Below are positions 59,434 through 64,000 of a DNA stretch of 64,000 nucleotides, piece after piece. The position numbers and the translations under genes were made by a program. Numbering within the stretch: position 1 is the first letter of the stretch; every line of letters starts with the position of its first letter. The notes under the pieces were generated by a model that was not told the DNA's origin, ran no database searches, and saw only the letters and a program-made list of their open reading frames with translations. Origin of the DNA: Holophaga foetida DSM 6591 (GTDB lineage Bacteria; Acidobacteriota; Holophagae; Holophagales; Holophagaceae); NCBI RefSeq assembly GCF_000242615.2, contig NZ_KI912268.1:2137477-2201476 (forward strand), read 5' to 3'.

Positions 59434-60903
59434 GTGAATGCAACCTTGAACCAACTTGCCGGGATCGTCGGGCAGGCCGGGGTGTCCACGACCCCCGAAA
59501 GCCTCGCCGCCTACGCCTCCGATAGCAGCTTTGCCACCCCCATGAAACCGGCGGCGGTGGTGAAGGTCCAGAGTGCCGAGCAGGTCGAGGCCCTGGTCAA
59601 GTGGGCCAACCAGACCCAGACCCCCCTCGTGCCCGTCAGCTCCGGCGCCCCCCACTACAAGGGGGACACCGTGGCCGAGATGCCGGGATCGGTGATTGTG
59701 GATCTCAGCGGCATGAAGAAGATCCTCAACATCAACCGCCAGCAGCGCATGGCGGTGGTGGAGCCCGGCGTGACCTACGGCGAGCTCCAGGCCGCCCTGG
59801 CCAAGGAGGGCATGTGCCTCTCCATGCCCCTGGCTCCCCGGGCCACCAAGTCGGTGGCCGCCAGCGTCCTGGACCTGGAACCCCGACTCAACGCCCTGCA
59901 CCAGTGGAACTACACCGAACCCCTGCGCTGCACCGAAGTCACCTGGGGCGATGGCAACCGCATGTTCACCGGCGAAGCCGGTGCCGGCCCCCGGGATCTG
60001 GAGAAGCAGTGGGCCGCCCAGAAGTGGCAGGTCAGCCCCACGGGCCCCAACATGCTGGACTTCTACCGCCTCTTGACGGCCTCCCAGGGCACCATGGGCA
60101 TCGTCACCTGGGTCTCCCTCCGCTGCGAATTGCTGCCCCAGGTCGAGCGGACCTACCTGGTGCCCGCCGCCAAGCTGGAGGACGTGAACGAGTTCGCGTA
60201 TAAGACCCTTCGGGTTCGCTTCAGCGATGGCCTCTTCGTGATGAACGGCGCCGCCCTGGCCTCCCTGATGGGCGGAAATGCCGAAGAAGTAAAGACCCTC
60301 AAGGCAGAACTCCCCACCTACGTGGCCGTGGTCAACGTGGTGGGCCGGGAACTGCTGCCCGAGGAGCGGGTCCAGGCCCAGGAGCAGGACATCGCCGAGA
60401 TCGCCCAGGCCTGCGGCCTCCAACTGCTTCCCAGCGTCCCGGGCCTCCGTGCCGAGCAGGTCCGCGCCAAGGCCTTCGAGCCCTCCCAGGTGCCCTTCTG
60501 GAAGGAGACCGCCAAGGGCGCCTTCCAGGACATCTTCTTCACCACCACCCTGAACCGGACTCCCGAGTTCATCGAAGCGGTGCAGAAGCAGGCCATCGCC
60601 GCCGGGTATCCCGTCGAGGACATCGGCGTCTACATCCAGCCCATCAACATGGGTGTGGGCTGCCACTGCGAGTTCACACTGCCCTACAACGCCGCCTGCG
60701 CCAAAGAGAGTGCCCGCGCCAAGAAGCTCTTCGTTGACATCAGCGAAACGATCTCTTCCATGGGTGCCTATTTCTCCCGCCCCCACGGCATCTGGGCCCG
60801 GCTCCAACTCAACAAGGACGCCCAGTCCACCATCGCGCTCAAGAAGGTCAAGGGGATCTTCGATCCCAACGGCATCCTGAACCCCGGAAAGCTCAGCGTC
60901 TAA
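59434..60903 (+). CDS. FAD-linked oxidase (PCMH/VAO fold), first of a three-gene module
   Basis: A 489-residue flavoprotein with an FAD_binding_4 (PCMH) domain: PAAVVKVQSAEQVEALVKWA, PLVPVSSGAPHYKGDT, VVEPGVTYGELQAAL. The C-terminal FAD-oxidase domain ends GIFDPNGILNPGK, the standard ending of VAO/GlcD enzymes. GTG 59434 is chosen because AAGGAGG is seven bases upstream and the preceding in-frame residues are AT-rich leader. It precedes the HdrD-like Fe-S gene by 15 bases. The module resembles glycolate/lactate oxidase (GlcD-GlcE-GlcF), with two flavoproteins and one Fe-S protein. Substrate unknown: a 2-hydroxy acid or an aromatic-derived compound. Confidence 0.85.
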   Translation: MNATLNQLAGIVGQAGVSTTPESLAAYASDSSFATPMKPAAVVKVQSAEQVEALVKWANQTQTPLVPVSSGAPHYKGDTVAEMPGSVIVDLSGMKKILNINRQQRMAVVEPGVTYGELQAALAKEGMCLSMPLAPRATKSVAASVLDLEPRLNALHQWNYTEPLRCTEVTWGDGNRMFTGEAGAGPRDLEKQWAAQKWQVSPTGPNMLDFYRLLTASQGTMGIVTWVSLRCELLPQVERTYLVPAAKLEDVNEFAYKTLRVRFSDGLFVMNGAALASLMGGNAEEVKTLKAELPTYVAVVNVVGRELLPEERVQAQEQDIAEIAQACGLQLLPSVPGLRAEQVRAKAFEPSQVPFWKETAKGAFQDIFFTTTLNRTPEFIEAVQKQAIAAGYPVEDIGVYIQPINMGVGCHCEFTLPYNAACAKESARAKKLFVDISETISSMGAYFSRPHGIWARLQLNKDAQSTIALKKVKGIFDPNGILNPGKLSV

Positions 60904-60918
60904 CAGAGGAGACTGAAC

Positions 60919-62193
60919 ATGGCATTGCAAGATTTCAGGCCCATGCAGGAACGCTGCAGCAACTGCCTCAACTGCAGGTGGGTTCCCTTCGACAAGCTCA
61001 AGAGCGAGCGCTTCGGGGAGAACTGTCCCAGCATCGCCTACAACAACTTCATGACCTACTCCGCACGTGGCCGCTTCCAGCTGGGCCAGACCATCCTGGA
61101 TGGCGATGCGGACTACACCGAGACCATCACGGAACTGGTCCACGACTGCATGGCCTGCGGTTCCTGCGACGTGACCTGCAAGGTCTGCCGCTACAACCTG
61201 GAGCCCCTGGAGCACAACATCGAGCTCAAGGTCGATGCTGTTGAGAAGGGCAAGACCCTGCCCGCCCAGGCTGGCATCATGGCCGCCCTCAAGCAGGAAC
61301 AGACCATGATCCCCGGTTCCAAGAAGGCCCAGCGCCTGGATTGGGCCAAGGGCATCCAGGTCAAGGACCTCTTCAAGGACAAGGCTGAGGTGGCCTTCTA
61401 CCCCGGTTGCAAGTACAGCTATGACCCCAAGCTCCAGAAGGTGGCCCAGGCTGCCCTCAAGCTCCTGATCGATGCCGGTGCCGATGTGGGCATCATGGGC
61501 AATGCCGACGCCTGCTGCGGCGGCCGCGCCCTGCAGATGGGCTTCCGCGCCGAGTTCACGGAGCGCGCCGAGGCCAACATCAAGGCCTTCAACACGGCTG
61601 GCGTCAAGGTCATCGTCACCCCCTGCTCGGACTGCTACCACGCCCTGAAGCGGCAGTACGCCAAGCTGGGCCTGGCCATCGAGGTGCTCCACACCGTGGA
61701 ATACCTGGAGCGCCTGATCGAGGAAGGCAAGCTCACGTTCACCAAGTCCGTGAACATGACCGTCACCTACCACGATCCCTGCCACCTGGGCCGTCTGGGT
61801 GAGCCCTTCGTCCCCTGGGATGGCACCGAGAAGAAGATCATGAACCAGGTCCACACCTGGTCGCCCAAGCGCCCCCGCTACAACGGCGCCTACGGCATCT
61901 ATGACGCCCCCCGGAACGTCCTGGCCGCCATCCCTGGCCTCCGCCTGGTGGAAATGGACCGGATCCGCGAGTACGCCTGGTGCTGCGGCGCCGGCGGCGG
62001 GTGCAGCCAGACCCTTCCCGAATACTCTGCCTGGACCGCCAGCGAGCGCATCACCGAGGCCAACACCACCGGCGCCGAAGCCATGGTGACCGCCTGCCCC
62101 TGGTGCGAAGCCAACTTCATGGGCGCCGTGGACGAGCACGGCAAGTCCATCCAGGTATTCGACATCATTGAACTCGTTCAGCAAGCGCTCTGA
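60919..62193 (+). CDS. HdrD/GlcF-like (Fe-S)-binding protein with two CCG domains
   Basis: A 424-residue electron-transfer protein. Two N-terminal cysteine motifs (CSNCLNC at 13-19 and CMACGSCDVTCKVC near 86-99) can hold Fe-S clusters; the first is not a textbook [4Fe-4S] motif. Two CCG domains follow: YPGCKYSYDP...ADACCGG...PCSDCYH and HDPCHLG...WCCGAGGGC...CPWCE, the pattern of heterodisulfide reductase HdrD/HdrB and GlcF. No membrane segment is obvious. It lies between two FAD oxidases, which it presumably links to a quinone, menaquinone or ferredoxin-type acceptor. RBS AGAGGAGAC before ATG 60919. Confidence 0.87.
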   Translation: MALQDFRPMQERCSNCLNCRWVPFDKLKSERFGENCPSIAYNNFMTYSARGRFQLGQTILDGDADYTETITELVHDCMACGSCDVTCKVCRYNLEPLEHNIELKVDAVEKGKTLPAQAGIMAALKQEQTMIPGSKKAQRLDWAKGIQVKDLFKDKAEVAFYPGCKYSYDPKLQKVAQAALKLLIDAGADVGIMGNADACCGGRALQMGFRAEFTERAEANIKAFNTAGVKVIVTPCSDCYHALKRQYAKLGLAIEVLHTVEYLERLIEEGKLTFTKSVNMTVTYHDPCHLGRLGEPFVPWDGTEKKIMNQVHTWSPKRPRYNGAYGIYDAPRNVLAAIPGLRLVEMDRIREYAWCCGAGGGCSQTLPEYSAWTASERITEANTTGAEAMVTACPWCEANFMGAVDEHGKSIQVFDIIELVQQAL

Positions 62194-62201
62194 GGTGACC
62201 C

Positions 62202-63869
62202 ATGGCATTGACGGCTGAAATCTATCAGGCATTCGAAGATGTGGTGGGGCAGAGGAACATCTCCCAGGACAAGGGGGTGCTCGAGAGCTACCGCTGCATC
62301 ACCTCCCAGTCCTCGGCCCACTACGGCCCCTTCGATCACAAGACTCCCCTGCCCCAGGCGGTGATCATGCCCGGCAGCACGGAGGAGGTGCAGAAGATCA
62401 TCAAGCTCTGCAACAAATACAAGATCCAGTTCAAGGCTTCGACCACCTTCTGGTCCGCCATGGGCTTCATCGGTTCCGAGAACGCCATCCAGCTCGACAT
62501 GCGCCGGATGAAGGGGATCGAGATCGACGAAAAGAACATGATCGCCGTGGTGGAACCCTACGCCATCGGCGCCGTGGTCCAGGTGGAGGCCATGAAGGTG
62601 GGCCTCAACTGCAACATCCCCGGTGTGGGCTGCAGCAGCTCCGTGGTGGCCAGCACCGCTGGCTGGGTGGGCTTCGGCCCCACCTCCATCTCCATGGGTG
62701 TCGCCGGCGAGAACATGCTGGGTGCTGAGTGGGTCCTGCCGGACGGCGAGGTCCTTCGCACCGGCTCCCTGGGCGCTGGCGCGGGCTGGTTCAACGGCGA
62801 GGGCCCCGGCCCCAGCACCCGCTCCGTCCTCCGCGGCTTCCAGGGCACCACCGGCACCATGGGCGTCTGCACCAAGGTGGCCATCCGCCTCCACCCCTGG
62901 CCCGGCCCCACGTGCATCCCCACCCGGGGCCAGACGCCCGCCTACAAGGCGAGCCTCCCGGACAACTTCAAGTGCTACACCCTGTGCTATCCCTCCTGGG
63001 AAGCCTGGGCCAAGGGCGCCGCCATGCTGCACGAGGCCGAGATCGTCTACCTGGGCCACCGCCAGTTCAACATGTTCGGCCGGGACATCAAGGCCGCCAT
63101 GCTGCGGATCCTCAATGATCCCAACGGCCAGCTCGCCGACCTCGAGCCCCTGCTCCAGGACCCCGAGCTCAAGAAGCAGAACGAGCTCATGAAGATGGAC
63201 ATCCAGGTCGTCCTGGCGGGTATGACCGCCCGGGACATCGCCTACAAGGAGAAGGTCCTCGACCGCATCCTCGAACTCTGCGGCGGCTGGAAGTCCGAGA
63301 TGATGCTGGAGAAGGACATGCAGGACTACGTCCTGCTCTACCTCCTGCGCCTGGGGCACAAGAACCTCAACTACACCCTCTGCGGCTCCTACGAGGGCAA
63401 CTACGGTCTTTCTTCCAACGTCTTCGTGGCCACGGCGGTGATCGAGGAAGCCTCGGAGCTGAAGGACAAGTGGGCCAAGACCCACACCACCATCGCCGAC
63501 ACCGGCGGCGACTCCGACATGGGCAGTCTGTCCATCATCGGCGGTGGCGGAGCCATGGGCTGGGAGTTCTTCGTGAACTTCGACGCCTACGACAAGGCCT
63601 CCATCCAGGGCACCAACGACTTCATCGACGAGACCCAGAAGTGGATGACCTCCAAGGGCCTGGGCGTCGACATGGGCCGCTGGAACCAGGATATCCGCCG
63701 CAAGGACGGCCTCAACTTCACCCAGGAAGAGCACGACGCCATGTATGTCAATGCGGCTCAGCCCCTGGTCTTCGCCTACCAGTGGAAGGTGCGCGAGGCC
63801 GTCAATCCCAACCACCTCGGCGGCAGCTACTACCGCACCCTCACGCCCTCCAAGATCGGCCTGGCCTGA
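62202..63869 (+). CDS. FAD-linked oxidase (GlcD-like), second flavoprotein of the module
   Basis: A 555-residue PCMH/VAO flavoprotein, longer than the first and not closely similar to it. FAD-binding features: PQAVIMPGSTEEVQKIIKLC, FKASTTFWSAMGFIGSEN, VVEPYAIGAVVQVEAM, then PGVGCSSSVVASTAGW and RGFQGTTGTMGVCTKVAIRL. The cap region is large. It starts 8 bases after the Fe-S gene with GAGGTGACCC upstream, so it is the third gene of the operon. It could be the main substrate-oxidising subunit with the first protein as its partner, or the two may act on different substrates. Confidence 0.85.
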   Translation: MALTAEIYQAFEDVVGQRNISQDKGVLESYRCITSQSSAHYGPFDHKTPLPQAVIMPGSTEEVQKIIKLCNKYKIQFKASTTFWSAMGFIGSENAIQLDMRRMKGIEIDEKNMIAVVEPYAIGAVVQVEAMKVGLNCNIPGVGCSSSVVASTAGWVGFGPTSISMGVAGENMLGAEWVLPDGEVLRTGSLGAGAGWFNGEGPGPSTRSVLRGFQGTTGTMGVCTKVAIRLHPWPGPTCIPTRGQTPAYKASLPDNFKCYTLCYPSWEAWAKGAAMLHEAEIVYLGHRQFNMFGRDIKAAMLRILNDPNGQLADLEPLLQDPELKKQNELMKMDIQVVLAGMTARDIAYKEKVLDRILELCGGWKSEMMLEKDMQDYVLLYLLRLGHKNLNYTLCGSYEGNYGLSSNVFVATAVIEEASELKDKWAKTHTTIADTGGDSDMGSLSIIGGGGAMGWEFFVNFDAYDKASIQGTNDFIDETQKWMTSKGLGVDMGRWNQDIRRKDGLNFTQEEHDAMYVNAAQPLVFAYQWKVREAVNPNHLGGSYYRTLTPSKIGLA

Positions 63870-64000
63870 GCCGGGGAGGCACAGGGACGAAAAGCCAGAC
63901 TGTTCCTGACCTCCCTCACCTGCGCTGACCTAACTTCACCTGTAGTATCCCCTTCATCCCCTTCATCCTGGCTCAATTTTGCTTTTAAAAAGAATTAGCC
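63870..64000. other. Downstream region with ATCCCCTTC repeats at the window end
   Basis: TATCCCCTTCATCCCCTTCATCC (as short units near 63946-63968) followed by GGCT matches the style of the repeats at 26906 and 55926. No gene or terminator hairpin is recognised before the window ends. Confidence 0.4.

Noticed and set aside
59275..62232. Open frame of 985 codons on the minus strand
   Set aside because: Antisense to the FAD oxidase and HdrD-like genes; low-complexity Gly/His/Ala translation typical of a GC-rich shadow.
62178..63815. Open frame of 545 codons on the minus strand
   Set aside because: Antisense to the second FAD oxidase gene, same shadow character.

Overview
The window is a high-GC bacterial chromosome segment from an anaerobe that depends heavily on cobamides. 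Its content (two [FeFe] hydrogenase systems, an anaerobic lower-ligand gene, almost the whole anaerobic corrin pathway, a corrinoid-type methyltransferase homologue, HdrD-like Fe-S proteins) would suit a homoacetogenic or syntrophic member of the Holophagaceae (Acidobacteriota) or a similar lineage. That placement is inference from gene content; there is no rRNA gene here. The outer-membrane barrels, OmpA protein and Tat lipoprotein indicate a diderm cell. No rRNA, tRNA, CRISPR array, prophage or insertion sequence was recognised.

Layout. 1-4911: end of an alpha/beta hydrolase, then a three-gene operon for a Tat-exported, lipid-anchored [FeFe] hydrogenase with a four-cluster ferredoxin and an NrfD-type membrane subunit. 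4916-7309: divergent AraC regulator and MFS exporter. 7327-10586: tmRNA (tag ANDNFELAYAA), guanylate kinase, Ctp protease and a small unknown protein. 10688-13367: pabA-pabB-pabC. 13475-14662: hemerythrin-like and NifX-like proteins. 14707-19262: cobalamin riboswitch, bzaF, cobO, cbiB, cobD and a small Cys-containing protein. 19352-26775: secreted trypsin-like protease, a decayed transporter gene, two paralogous LysR regulators (the second with two DNA-binding domains), a UroD-family methyltransferase homologue, an outer-membrane barrel behind a probable operator-controlled promoter, a second copy of the small protein, and a pirin. 27046-31475: electron-bifurcating-type hydCBA. 32326-37177: VOC protein, porin, MFS transporter, zinc-less MDR dehydrogenase and MarR regulator. 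37519-49778 (minus strand): DUF2284 protein and a long riboswitch-headed cobalamin operon (cysG fusion, cbiC, K, L, D, E, F, G, H, J) running into the cobalt ECF transporter cbiMNQO. 49876-55865: 5'-nucleotidase-like protein, RCC1-like protein, OmpA protein, FUSC transporter. 56143-58303: cbiA and a Spy-like protein. 58359-63869: LysR regulator divergent from two FAD oxidases flanking an HdrD-like Fe-S protein.

How it fits together. Cobalt uptake (cbiMNQO), uroporphyrinogen III to the late corrin intermediates (cysG to cbiJ), a,c-amidation (cbiA), adenosylation (cobO), side chain (cobD, cbiB) and an anaerobic benzimidazole ligand (bzaF) are all present, in three loci of which two have B12 riboswitches. 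cbiT, cbiP and cobU/S/T are not in the window. Cobamide made here would serve corrinoid methyltransfer such as that suggested by the UroD-family gene. Cytoplasmic HydABC would balance NADH and ferredoxin against H2, while the exported hydrogenase would link H2 to the quinone pool. The least explained items are the double-HTH LysR, the exported hydrogenase whose ferredoxin has no export signal, the paired small Cys proteins, the FAD/HdrD oxidase module, and several families of intergenic repeats.
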